This document shows, piece after piece, positions 42,284 through 51,275 of a DNA stretch of 64,000 bases (the first letter of the stretch is position 1; the number at the start of each line of letters is the position of its first letter). The notes beneath the pieces are model-generated. The model had not been told where the DNA came from. It searched no databases and worked only from the letters and a program-made list of their open reading frames with translations. The position numbers and the translations under genes are program-made. Source of the DNA: Candidatus Sphingomonas colombiensis. Lineage in GTDB: Bacteria > Pseudomonadota > Alphaproteobacteria > Sphingomonadales > Sphingomonadaceae. The DNA is taken from NCBI GenBank assembly GCA_029202845.1, contig CP119315.1, forward strand, positions 875,501 through 939,500, in the 5' to 3' direction.

Positions 42284-45200
42284 TCAGTGTCCGGCGATCA
42301 GCGGACGACCGCCGTCACCAACGATCGCGAACCCCGCCCAATAGAAGGGGTGCGAGGTATCCGCATCGTCCATCAGGCGCACCTGCGCCTCACGCAGCGC
42401 CTCCGCGATCGGGCGCTCCGATCCGGCGGCGAACAATCCCGCCATCAGCCGCTCGGTTGCGTGATAGGTCTCTGGCGCCGGCCAGTGGCTGGCGATCACC
42501 GATCGGCTGCCCGCACCGATGAACGCGCGCACCAGCCCGTCGAAAGTGCCGCCGCCGCCCGAAAGCCCGGTGGCGCGGGTCGCCTCGGCACCCGCCTCGG
42601 CCGCGGTATCGCACGCGGAGAGGATGACGAGATCGGCATTGAGCCGCATGTCGAAAATCTCGCCGAACTGAAGCATCCCGTCCGAGGTCGGGCTATTGGC
42701 AAAGCTGGTGAGCAGCGCCGGGCGCGCAGGGCAACCCGCGCGCGGCGGCGTGACCAGCCCGTGGGTGGCGAAGTGCAGGATGCGGAACTGGTTGAGGTCG
42801 GTGCGCGCCAGCACCGCATCATCGGTGAAGTCCGCGCCGGTCATCAGCGCGGTGCCGGTGCCGCCGATCGCCTGCGCCGCCTCTTGCAACTCGGTGCCAG
42901 GGATCGGGCTGTTCCACTGCGCCGCCGGCCAGCCGCAGTCCATGCCCGCTTCGCCCGACAGTGCGCCGCGCGTGAACGCCGCCTTCACGACGCGCCCAAC
43001 CGGCGCGTTGTCGCCAAAGCCGATATAGCTGTGCGGCGCGGTGGACGCCGCCGCCGCGCGCGCATCGCGGAACGCGCGCGCCGACAGCGCGGTGCTCACC
43101 GCATGATTGCGCCCCAGCCAGCCGACGCCCCGGAAATCGAACTCATCGCCCCCGGGCTGCGCGATGCGCCGCTCATAGGCATCGACCCCCGACTGATCGG
43201 CCACCAGCAAGGTGACCGGCAATTGCAGCATCGCCCCATCCGGCTCGAAGATCAGATGCCGCACGCCCGCCAGCCGGGCGTCGATCGGCGCGAACAGATC
43301 AAGGTAGAGAGCGCGCGCGGTCGGCACGTCGAGCGCGTACGTGGTCTGAACATTGTTGACCTCGGTCGAGATCGTATCGCGCAGCATCGCCACCTTCCGC
43401 GCGACGTCTGCGGCCTTCGCGTCGAGCTGGTAGCCGGTCGCTCCCTGCGCATCGATCCAGATGCCGTAATAAGCGTCACCAAGCTGGGCGAGCTTGAAAT
43501 AGCCCTCGCCCGGCTTGAGCGTCGCCTGCATCTCCGCCAGCGAGACGATCCGGGGGCTGATCGCGCGAAACTGCGGATAGGGCTCCAGCGCGGCGAGCGT
43601 CTCCGCCTGCGATGCGGCCAGCGCGTCGATCGCGGCCTGCTGATCGGCGATCTGCGAACGCAGCGACGGATTTTCCCCCGCCGCCTGCATAAGCTGCGCC
43701 AGCACTATCCGTTGCCGCTCGATATCGCGCGACAGTGACACCGATTGGCGGAACAGACGCGCGCCTTCGCCATCGCCGGCGGACAATTCGCGAGTGAGCA
43801 ACTCCAGCGTGTCCGCCGCGCCCGGCCGCACCAGCATCTGAGACGCCGTGAACAGATCGCCCGCCAGCGCGGGGCGCCGCGGAATCTCGCGGGCGAGCAC
43901 GGTGAAATAGGGTTGCAGCTGGTTCGCCATGCCCGTCAGCGAACCATGATTGGCGGCGGTCGATGCGAAGATCGCGCCATAAGTGCTCAGCGCATCCTCG
44001 GTCCGACCGCGCCGCACCAGAAAGGCGCCGAGACGCGCGCGCGCGCCGTTCAACGCGGCGGTTTCGGGATATTGCGTCGCGATCAACGCGAGGGCCTGCC
44101 GAAGCAGCGATTCCGCCTGACCGAAATTCCCCTCCGCCTCCCAGCCGAGCGCGATTTCGCCGAGCAATTGCGCGCGCAATCGCGTGATCGAGGTCACGCG
44201 CCCGTCCCGGATCGCGATCGCATCGGCGAGCGCCGCCGTCAGCACCGCGCGCGCGGCGGCTGGCTGCCCCGTCAGGCGCAGGATCGTGCCGCGCAATTGC
44301 TGCGCCTGTGCGTCGATGATCGCGGCGCGCTCGCGGGGGGTGAGCCGCGTATCCTGACGCACGCCAAGCGCCTTCATCTCCGGCACGCCGCTGTTCAGCT
44401 CGGCCACGACTTCGGGCGACAACGCCACGCCCGCGTCACTTATCTCCGCCAGCCCCGCGCCAGTCGCCAGCGGCTGATCGAGGATCGCCAGCGCGCCACG
44501 GAAATCCTGCTCGTTGATGTGGTGCATCGCCTCGAAATTGCGGCGCAGGCGGAGTTGCACGGGATCGCTCGTCACGATCCGGCGCGCGCGCGCAAATGCT
44601 GCGTCGGCCTGATCCCATTGCCCAAGATTGGAAAGCTGCAGGGCGTGGTTGACGAGATACTCGTGCGCGCGGTTCGCACGTTCGGTCGCGGTGAGGCCGG
44701 CGGCATCGGGCGACCGGGCGAGACGATCGGTCAGGCTGTCGAAAAACTCCGCCGCCTCGGCATAATTGCCTGACGCATTGCTGCGATAGCCTTCGGCCAA
44801 CGCGGCCTGCGGATCGAGCGTCGCCGCCTGCAATCGCGCGAAGGTCCCACTGTTGCCCGCGCCCGTCGTCACGACGTCGACCTTCCCCGGCACCGCCCGC
44901 CCCGCGATCACGGTGCGCAGCGCGAGATCGAGCGCGCTCGCATAAGCGGCATAGCCCTGCGCGACATAGAGCTTTCCATCACGCTCCACGCGCATGATGC
45001 GATAGGCGCCCGCAGCGGCGTTGCAATTCCGCACCAGCACCGCGCCGACGCCGGCAAGTGTCGCGCCGCCTTCCGCGCTGCAATCGACCGTTTCCTTGCG
45101 CGATGCCGTCAGCCGCGCGAGCACCGCCGCGCCATCGCTCTGCGCACCATGCCGAAACGCATAGACCTGCCCGACGGGACGCGCCGCATCGCGGCACACG

Positions 45201-45406
45201 ACCGTCCAGGAACGATCGAACATGGTTCGGGCCGCCGGATCGGCCGTGGCGCTTTGCGCCTGACAGAGAACGCCGGCGCCACTACCGATGGGGAAGCTGT
45301 CCTCCAGCAGCGGTCTCCCGCCGCCAGACTGGCCGTTGGCGACACCGGCGGCGGCCATCACGCCAACCGCGACAAGTGCGCCGCCCATTCTCCCCAGAGC
45401 GCCCAT
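42284..45406 (-). CDS. Exported TPR-CHAT (caspase-like) protease
   Basis: About 1,040 residues from ATG 45406, with GGGGGA 7 bases upstream (45421 and TTG 45430 are weaker). A signal peptide (LVAVGVMAAAGVANGQ) is followed by a long helical region with TPR-like units (YAEAAEFFDSLTDRLA, HEYLVNHALQLSNLGQWDQA, QAESLLRQALALIATQYPET) up to about residue 600. The C-terminal CHAT domain keeps the caspase-type dyad: His in ILHFATHGLV and Cys in LVILSACDTAAEAG, plus VRAFIGAGSRSVIASHW. It heads the cyclase-TPS operon. CHAT proteases cut specific partners. The neighbouring TpsA, TpsB or FecR-like proteins are possible targets (inference). Confidence 0.9.
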   Translation of the reverse strand: MGALGRMGGALVAVGVMAAAGVANGQSGGGRPLLEDSFPIGSGAGVLCQAQSATADPAARTMFDRSWTVVCRDAARPVGQVYAFRHGAQSDGAAVLARLTASRKETVDCSAEGGATLAGVGAVLVRNCNAAAGAYRIMRVERDGKLYVAQGYAAYASALDLALRTVIAGRAVPGKVDVVTTGAGNSGTFARLQAATLDPQAALAEGYRSNASGNYAEAAEFFDSLTDRLARSPDAAGLTATERANRAHEYLVNHALQLSNLGQWDQADAAFARARRIVTSDPVQLRLRRNFEAMHHINEQDFRGALAILDQPLATGAGLAEISDAGVALSPEVVAELNSGVPEMKALGVRQDTRLTPRERAAIIDAQAQQLRGTILRLTGQPAAARAVLTAALADAIAIRDGRVTSITRLRAQLLGEIALGWEAEGNFGQAESLLRQALALIATQYPETAALNGARARLGAFLVRRGRTEDALSTYGAIFASTAANHGSLTGMANQLQPYFTVLAREIPRRPALAGDLFTASQMLVRPGAADTLELLTRELSAGDGEGARLFRQSVSLSRDIERQRIVLAQLMQAAGENPSLRSQIADQQAAIDALAASQAETLAALEPYPQFRAISPRIVSLAEMQATLKPGEGYFKLAQLGDAYYGIWIDAQGATGYQLDAKAADVARKVAMLRDTISTEVNNVQTTYALDVPTARALYLDLFAPIDARLAGVRHLIFEPDGAMLQLPVTLLVADQSGVDAYERRIAQPGGDEFDFRGVGWLGRNHAVSTALSARAFRDARAAAASTAPHSYIGFGDNAPVGRVVKAAFTRGALSGEAGMDCGWPAAQWNSPIPGTELQEAAQAIGGTGTALMTGADFTDDAVLARTDLNQFRILHFATHGLVTPPRAGCPARPALLTSFANSPTSDGMLQFGEIFDMRLNADLVILSACDTAAEAGAEATRATGLSGGGGTFDGLVRAFIGAGSRSVIASHWPAPETYHATERLMAGLFAAGSERPIAEALREAQVRLMDDADTSHPFYWAGFAIVGDGGRPLIAGH

Positions 45407-45748
45407 CTTCAAGTCCCCCATCCCCCACAACCTGTCCGCTCTCGCGGCCGCCGGGCGCTGCCGAGCCGATCCCGTACGGCCATCAACGAAAACGAATGGT
45501 TAAAAATAATATGATACTGAACCGCGCCGGATTTACTCGACGCTGCGCCGCCTGAACGCGGGAGCCCACCGGGCATCCTGCGCCCGCGACCCGTTGTTTT
45601 CTTTGGATCGTACCGCAAAGTTTTCGAGGATGCGATAGGCCCGGATTTGCACATCCCTCCAGAGCGGCTTCCCGAATAATACAAGCAGGATTGACTGTAA
45701 GTTGCCGCCACTCCAGACATGGTGACGAACCATCGCCAGGAGAAAGTG
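45407..45748. other. Divergent intergenic region (CHAT operon / GH1 gene)
   Basis: 342 bp with no convincing gene. An A+T-rich block around 45490-45525 (GGTTAAAAATAATATGATAC) is the probable promoter of the CHAT-cyclase-TPS operon on the minus strand. On the plus side, TTGACTGTAAGTTGC at 45691-45705 lies about 45 bp before the GH1 ATG and resembles a -35 element; part of it recurs at the GH20 and TonB-receptor promoters. Confidence 0.45.
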
Positions 45749-47050
45749 ATGAAGCGCCGTGAATTTCTGCTGTCGGCGGCGGCCGTCGGCGCCATTGTCG
45801 GGACGGAGCAGGCCATCGCCGCCCCGCGCGCCACTGCCCGGCCACCGAAAGGCTTCTTATGGGGCACGGCCGGCGCTGCCTATCAGATCGAGGGCGGCAA
45901 TTACGCCAGCGACCTGTGGGTGGTGGAGCATCTGAAGCCCACCATCTTCACCGAGCCCTCGGGCGATGCCTGCAACGCCTATCGATATGTCGCGGATGAT
46001 ATCGCGCTCGCCGCGTCGCTTGGCTTCAACAGCCACCGCTTCTCAATTGAATGGTCACGCATCGAGCCGGAGCGCGGGCAGATTTCGATCGCCGGGCTCG
46101 ATTATTATCGCGGCGTGCTGGAGGCGTGCCACAAACACGGGTTGGCAGCCGCCGTTACCTTCAGCCATTTCACGGTGCCGCGCTGGGTGGCCGCGAGTGG
46201 CGGTTTCGCCGATCCCGCGAACGTGGCGGCTTTTGCCGCGCATTGCCGCCGCGTGACCGAAGCGATGGGCGATCTGATTCACCTCGCGGCGACGTTCAAC
46301 GAGCCGAACCTCTCCACAGTCGTGCGCTGGGGCGGCCTGGCGGAGAAATATCGCCCGTTCATCGCGGCGATGCAGAAGGCGGCGGGCGCCGCGACGGGAT
46401 CGCCGAACTGGGCCAGCCCGATGCTGGCCGGCGAGGCGCAATTCGACGGCATCCTCGCCGCACATGCCGCCGCGATCGAGTCTATCCGCGCCGGCGGGGG
46501 CAAGTTCCCGGTCGGGCTGACATTGGCGATAACCGCCGATCATGCCGCCGATCGCGACGATAGCGGATTGAAGCGCAAGCAGCGTGAATTGCTCGACCGC
46601 TGGCTCGCCGCACCGGGCGATTTCATCGGGGTGCAGACCTATTCCGGCGCGGCGGTCGGCAAAGACGTCGATCTGCCGCCGCCGCTGGGCACCGAACTGA
46701 CGCAGATGGATTATGCGTTCATGCCCGATGCGGTCGAAAAGACCGTCCGGCTGGTCGCCGGCCAGACGAGCAAGCCGATCTACATCACCGAAAACGGCGT
46801 CGCGACCGAGGACGACACACGTCGCATCGCCTATATCAAGGGCGCGATCGCCGGGGTGCAGCGCTGCCTCGCCGATGGCATCGACTTGCGCGGCTATTTC
46901 CACTGGTCGCTGCTCGACAATTGGGAGTGGATGGCCGGATATCGCCCCAAATTCGGGCTGGTCTCGATCGATCACAAGACCTTCCGCCGTACGCCCAAGC
47001 CATCCGCGCGCCTGCTCGGCGAGATCGCGCGGCGCGGCGGGCTGGCCTGA
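45749..47050 (+). CDS. Tat-exported family 1 glycoside hydrolase (beta-glucosidase type)
   Basis: 433 residues from ATG 45749, after AGGAGAAAG; the longer frame starts upstream of the signal. The N-terminus KRREFLLSAAAVGAIVG is a twin-arginine signal. The GH1 barrel shows FLWGTAGAAYQIEGG, the acid/base Glu in ATFNEPN and the nucleophile Glu in YITENGV, followed by GYFHWSLLDNWEWMAGY. The expected reaction is retaining hydrolysis of beta-glucosides or related beta-glycosides in the periplasm. Tat export is unusual for GH1 enzymes, which are mostly cytosolic. Nearby GH20, GH3 and TonB-receptor genes point to oligosaccharide scavenging. Confidence 0.92.
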   Translation: MKRREFLLSAAAVGAIVGTEQAIAAPRATARPPKGFLWGTAGAAYQIEGGNYASDLWVVEHLKPTIFTEPSGDACNAYRYVADDIALAASLGFNSHRFSIEWSRIEPERGQISIAGLDYYRGVLEACHKHGLAAAVTFSHFTVPRWVAASGGFADPANVAAFAAHCRRVTEAMGDLIHLAATFNEPNLSTVVRWGGLAEKYRPFIAAMQKAAGAATGSPNWASPMLAGEAQFDGILAAHAAAIESIRAGGGKFPVGLTLAITADHAADRDDSGLKRKQRELLDRWLAAPGDFIGVQTYSGAAVGKDVDLPPPLGTELTQMDYAFMPDAVEKTVRLVAGQTSKPIYITENGVATEDDTRRIAYIKGAIAGVQRCLADGIDLRGYFHWSLLDNWEWMAGYRPKFGLVSIDHKTFRRTPKPSARLLGEIARRGGLA

Positions 47051-47077
47051 TCCGAAACGGTCGGCGCGGGCGTACCT

Positions 47078-49216
47078 TTACCGCGCCGCGCCGGCCGCCT
47101 CGATCAGCGTACGAATGCCCGGCCCGATCTTCACGATCAGATCAGCCGCCGGTTGCGGTTTCAGGAAGGATTCGATCGGCCGCCATGACGCTTTCTCCTG
47201 CTGATCGAGCGTGTCGAGCAGCGCACGCGCACGCGCCATCGCCGCCGCGTCAAGCGACTTCCCGGCCTTGATCGCAGCAACCGCCTCCAGCCCCGAAGCC
47301 GCGAGCGCCGCGATTTGCGCAGAGGTCGGGCGCGCTGCCTCCAGCAGCGGCCGGCCCGCGGAGATTGCGACGAAGCTCGCATCATTGTCGCGCCAGCGCG
47401 TCAGCTCGGCGATGAGCAACGGCGCGAGGGCGCGATCACCCTTGGTGTAATTCACGGCGGCGGCGGCGAAGCGGCGCGCGGCCATGCTGTCCACGGGCGC
47501 GGCATCGGCCAGCGCGTTGAGCGGTTGCTCGATCCGCTTGCCGGCGAGCATCGCCTTGATACGGTGATCATGCGCCATGTTGCGCACCGGCCCGACAAGC
47601 GACAACAACGTGAGAACCGGCTCCGGCGCGTTCGGCGACAAACGTGTCGCCATCCGCGCGATGTTCGCCTGATCGTGCGTTCCGGTGACACTCAACAGCG
47701 CACTGACCTCGCCCAACCGCCGATACATGTCGACGGGATCACGCACGCTCCGGGCAGACCAGAAGCGTTCGGCAAGCGCCGCAGCGCGTGGCCACATCCG
47801 CTGATCGACCAGTTCGTCGGTGACGATTTCCGCCCATAACGGCGCCTCTCCGCCGAGGATGAGCTTTTCCTGCTCGGGCGTCAGCGGCGGGCGCGGAAAT
47901 GCGATTTGCGAATCCGTGACGAAGCTCTCCAGAAACGGGCTGACCTTGCGCAGGCCATTGGCGAATTCGGGCGTCAGGCCGGCCGCCGCGCTATCGGCGG
48001 GATCGATCGCGTAGTGGAAATCCGCCGGCATCAGCAGATCGAGATAATATCCGGCGGAAACCACCGTACGATATCCCCGGGCGGTCGAATCCGCCGTCGC
48101 ATTGGAGGTTTGCCACGCCTGCACGATCGCATCGGTTTCGACGCCGGGGCCGGTCGCGATCTCCTCCCAGCCAAACATGGTCTTGCCCGCGCGGCGCAGG
48201 ATCTGCTGCACGCGACGGTGAAAGTAATGCTCCACCGCGCGCGTATCCTTGAGGCTCTCGCGCGCCATCAGCGCCTTCACGCCCTCGTCCGCATCCCATA
48301 CGCCCTTGGGTACCTCATCCCCGCCAACGTGAAACACCGGATCGGGAAACAGCGCCGCCATCTCGCCGATCAGCACAGTGAGGAAGCGATAGGTTTCCGG
48401 CGACGCGGGGTTCAGCGCGGTATCGGCGATCCCCAGCGGGCCGGGCTTTCCCCGCACGCCGATCGCGGGATAAGCGTCAACGATCGCACGGGTATGCGCG
48501 GGAAAATCGATTTCCGGTACGACGCGGACGCCGCGATCGGCAGCGTAAGCGACAATCTCGCGGATCTGCGCCTGCGTATAGAATTCGCCGCCATTCCCAG
48601 CGGTCAGCAACGGGAAGCGGCGGCTCTCGATGCGAAAGCCCTGATCGTCGCTGAGATGGAGGTGAAGGACGTTGAGCTTCACGCGCTCCATCGCGTCGAT
48701 CTGGCGCTTGATGGTGTCGACCGTCAGGAAATGTCGCGCGGTATCGAGCATCACGCCGCGCCACGCGAAACGCGGCGCATCGTCGATCGTCACCGCGGCG
48801 AGCCGGACGCCGCCCGGCGACATAGCGACCAACTGGCGCAAGGTGGCGAAGGCGCGCAGCACGCCGCTCGGTCCCTGCGCATCGATACGGATGCCATCGG
48901 CGGCCACCGTCAGGCGATAGCCTTCGCCCTTGTCCGCCGCGTCGGCCACCGAAGCACAGGCGATAGTGACCGGAACCGCCTTGCCCGCGAACGTCATACC
49001 GGTCTGGCGGCCGAGATCGGCCTGCAATCGGCCCGTCGCATCGCGCAGTCGCCGCGTATCGCCGCACCCGAACCACATTGGTGCCAGCATGCCATCGAGC
49101 GCCAGGACCCCCTCCCCGGCCACGACCGATTGAGGGAGGGGCATCAGCACCGGGCTCGCGATTGCGCTCGATGCCAGCAGTGCGGCCGCCAACATGCCTG
49201 AGATCCGCCATTTCAT
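47078..49216 (-). CDS. Exported beta-N-acetylhexosaminidase (GH20)
   Basis: About 712 residues from ATG 49216 (the frame to 49255 adds only pre-signal residues). The signal is MLAAALLASSAIAS. An N-terminal GH20b domain is followed by the catalytic barrel: WRGVMLDTARHFLTVDTIKR, LHLHLSDDQGFRIES, VVPEIDFPAHTRA, and the catalytic Asp-Glu pair in FHVGGDEVPKGVW, used for substrate-assisted hydrolysis of terminal GlcNAc or GalNAc. A roughly 200-residue helical C-terminal extension follows. Likely acts in the periplasm on chitin-derived or glycan fragments. It converges on the GH1 gene with a 27-bp gap. Confidence 0.92.
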   Translation of the reverse strand: MKWRISGMLAAALLASSAIASPVLMPLPQSVVAGEGVLALDGMLAPMWFGCGDTRRLRDATGRLQADLGRQTGMTFAGKAVPVTIACASVADAADKGEGYRLTVAADGIRIDAQGPSGVLRAFATLRQLVAMSPGGVRLAAVTIDDAPRFAWRGVMLDTARHFLTVDTIKRQIDAMERVKLNVLHLHLSDDQGFRIESRRFPLLTAGNGGEFYTQAQIREIVAYAADRGVRVVPEIDFPAHTRAIVDAYPAIGVRGKPGPLGIADTALNPASPETYRFLTVLIGEMAALFPDPVFHVGGDEVPKGVWDADEGVKALMARESLKDTRAVEHYFHRRVQQILRRAGKTMFGWEEIATGPGVETDAIVQAWQTSNATADSTARGYRTVVSAGYYLDLLMPADFHYAIDPADSAAAGLTPEFANGLRKVSPFLESFVTDSQIAFPRPPLTPEQEKLILGGEAPLWAEIVTDELVDQRMWPRAAALAERFWSARSVRDPVDMYRRLGEVSALLSVTGTHDQANIARMATRLSPNAPEPVLTLLSLVGPVRNMAHDHRIKAMLAGKRIEQPLNALADAAPVDSMAARRFAAAAVNYTKGDRALAPLLIAELTRWRDNDASFVAISAGRPLLEAARPTSAQIAALAASGLEAVAAIKAGKSLDAAAMARARALLDTLDQQEKASWRPIESFLKPQPAADLIVKIGPGIRTLIEAAGAAR

Positions 49217-49251
49217 CGCTCGCACGCCACTCGCTCCAATCGGTGTTGCAA

Positions 49252-49261
49252 TCAATATTGA
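49252..49261. promoter_or_regulatory. TCAATATTGA palindrome in GH20 / small-protein promoter
   Basis: A perfect 10-bp palindrome in the 127-bp divergent gap between GH20 (start 49216) and the small exported protein (start 49344). TTGACTGTA begins inside it (49258-49266) and is also found upstream of the GH1 gene. Candidate shared -35/operator element; the regulator is not known. Confidence 0.4.
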
Positions 49262-49343
49262 CTGTATTTGAAAATGCCGATCAACATGCCGCTCCCGTGA
49301 AATACGTCGACGCCCTCGGCGTGACGCGGATCAAGGAGAGACC

Positions 49344-49664
49344 ATGCGTAAGATCGTTACCGCGCTTGCCCTGTCGGCTGTTCCCATGACCGCTTTCGCG
49401 CAAACTCCGCCCGCTGCGCCCGCTCCCGCCAAGGCCCCCGCAACCGTCCTCAACGGCGACACGCCGATCGAGACGATTATCGCCGATCCCGCGGGCAAGG
49501 CCGTGATCGACAAGGATATGCCGGAACTTCAGGCGCATCCCGCGTTCGCGCAGATTAAGGCGATGAGCCTCCGTCAGGTGCAGCCCTATGCCGGCGGCGC
49601 GATCACCGACGAGTTGATCGCGAAGGTGGAAGCCGATCTCGCCGCCGCAAAGGGCGCCAAGTAA
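49344..49664 (+). CDS. Small exported protein of unknown function
   Basis: 106 residues from ATG 49344, after AAGGAGAGACC. The signal peptide (KIVTALALSAVPMTAFAQ) is followed by a Pro/Ala linker and a compact roughly 70-residue domain with charged helices (TPIETIIADPAGKAVIDKDM, MSLRQVQPYAGGAITDELIA). I recognise the pattern of short exported sphingomonad proteins, where a DP.....V....P.L..HP motif recurs near carbohydrate genes. No function is assigned. It is divergent from GH20 and convergent with the carboxylesterase. Confidence 0.7.
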   Translation: MRKIVTALALSAVPMTAFAQTPPAAPAPAKAPATVLNGDTPIETIIADPAGKAVIDKDMPELQAHPAFAQIKAMSLRQVQPYAGGAITDELIAKVEADLAAAKGAK

Positions 49665-49693
49665 CGCTGGCGAAAGCGGGCGCTCGCGCGGGG

Positions 49694-51253
49694 TCATCGT
49701 CCCGTCGCGGCGCCCGCCGTCAGATCGAGTCGCGCTTTCCACGGATCGGGGCCGGCGGTGGCGGTCGCATCCGGGCGGAAGGCCATCAACTGCTCACCGT
49801 CGCGACCGATGCGTGGCCATCGCGGCAAGCCGGTGCCATTGGGATCGCCGGTCTTCACGAATTGCGCGAAATAACCGTGGAGCAACCGCTGCGCCTCGGC
49901 ATCCGCGGGCATCAACCCCGACGGATAGACGCTGCCGATCGCGCCGAACGCATAGGCCACGTCACTGGCATGTTCCGCGCCAGGGATCGGTTTGTTGCGG
50001 ATCGGGGTCGCGACATAGCCGAAGCGGAAACGCCATGCCGGTGCGCCGCGCTCCGTCAGGATATGCGCGATGCGACGCGCCGGCTCCGCCATCGTCCGGT
50101 CCGCGCCGATCAGCGTATTGAGCGCGGCCAGTTGGGCGTGGCCATCGGGATCATAGGCGGCGCGCGCGGCAGCCGGATCGGCGAAGGCGCCAAACGCTTC
50201 ATCCTTCGTCCGGGCACGATTCAGGCCGAGATCAGCGTCGGTCGTGCCGATCAGCAGCGGAATGGCGCCGCGCCGGGCACGCAAGGCACGATCGGGCTGC
50301 GCCGTTACCAACTGGCCGTCCTCGATCGGCCCGGTAAATCGCGCGAGACCGCCGAACACCAGCGACACCATGCTCAAACCATCGTTGATCCGCACCGCTG
50401 GCAACGCGCGCAGCCGCGCGAGCGCCGTCGCGTCTTCGCCCTCGATCCCCACCGATTTGGCGAAGGCGAGCCCGGCCTTTTCAGCGGACACGCCACCAGC
50501 CGCATCCTCTTTGAGGCGGCGGCGCCCGAGCAGCGGGGCCGCGCCACCGCCGGATTGCACGATCGCTCGCGCGAACAGCCCCTGTGCCATCGGCGATCCC
50601 GCGAGCATCAGCACGGATTCACCGCCGGCGGATTCGCCCATCACCGTCACGCGCCGGGGATCGCCGCCGAACGCCGCGATGTTGCGCTTCACCCATTGCA
50701 GCGCGGCGATCTGATCGAGCAGGCCGTAATTTCCCTTCGCTTCGCCGGGATGTTCGGCCGACAGCGCGGGAAAGCCGAAGAATCCCAGCCGACCCAGACG
50801 ATAGTTGAAGGTTACGGCGATGATGCCGTCGCGGGCAAAAGCTTCACCCCGCGTCTGCGGGTCGGAGCTGCCGCCCGCGACATAGCCGCCGCCATGAATC
50901 CACACGACCACCGGCAACGCGCGCGTCTGGCGTGATGCCGGCCGCCATACGTTAACCGTCAGACAATCCTCGGACATCGCATACGGGTTGCCGGCCTCGC
51001 GCACCTGCACGCAATCGGGCCCGATTGCGGTCGCGTCGTGCAGCCCGCTCCAGCCAACCGCGCGGTGCGGCGGCCGCCAGCGCAACACGCCGACCGGCGG
51101 AGCCGCATAGGGTATGGCGAGGAACGCCTCCGCCCCATCCGCCACCGCGCCGCGTACCCGCCCGGTATCGGTCGTGACGATCGGCCCAGCCGTATCGGGC
51201 GCAGCGGCGACGACGAGCGCGAGCGCGGGGGCAAGCAGCCAATGAGGTTTCAT
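49694..51253 (-). CDS. Exported type-B carboxylesterase
   Basis: 519 residues. A signal (LLAPALALVVAAAP) is followed by an alpha/beta-hydrolase of the carboxylesterase/acetylcholinesterase class: EDCLTVNVWRP, oxyanion hole VVWIHGGGYVAGG, nucleophile Ser in VMGESAGGESV, an acidic residue around DADLGLNR, and the catalytic His near GAEHASDVAYAFG. It hydrolyses carboxylic esters, possibly acyl or feruloyl groups on plant-derived glycosides given the GH neighbours. It lies 22 bp downstream of the GH3 stop on the same strand, so it probably belongs to the TetR-GH3 transcript. Confidence 0.92.
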   Translation of the reverse strand: MKPHWLLAPALALVVAAAPDTAGPIVTTDTGRVRGAVADGAEAFLAIPYAAPPVGVLRWRPPHRAVGWSGLHDATAIGPDCVQVREAGNPYAMSEDCLTVNVWRPASRQTRALPVVVWIHGGGYVAGGSSDPQTRGEAFARDGIIAVTFNYRLGRLGFFGFPALSAEHPGEAKGNYGLLDQIAALQWVKRNIAAFGGDPRRVTVMGESAGGESVLMLAGSPMAQGLFARAIVQSGGGAAPLLGRRRLKEDAAGGVSAEKAGLAFAKSVGIEGEDATALARLRALPAVRINDGLSMVSLVFGGLARFTGPIEDGQLVTAQPDRALRARRGAIPLLIGTTDADLGLNRARTKDEAFGAFADPAAARAAYDPDGHAQLAALNTLIGADRTMAEPARRIAHILTERGAPAWRFRFGYVATPIRNKPIPGAEHASDVAYAFGAIGSVYPSGLMPADAEAQRLLHGYFAQFVKTGDPNGTGLPRWPRIGRDGEQLMAFRPDATATAGPDPWKARLDLTAGAATGR

Positions 51254-51275
51254 CGTCTTTCCCCCGCCTTGCGCC

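Noticed and set aside
47063..47087. Bidirectional terminator between GH1 and GH20
   Set aside because: GGCGCGG/CCGCGCC can pair, but part of the stem lies in the GH20 coding end and the loop is long; too common in GC-rich DNA to count.
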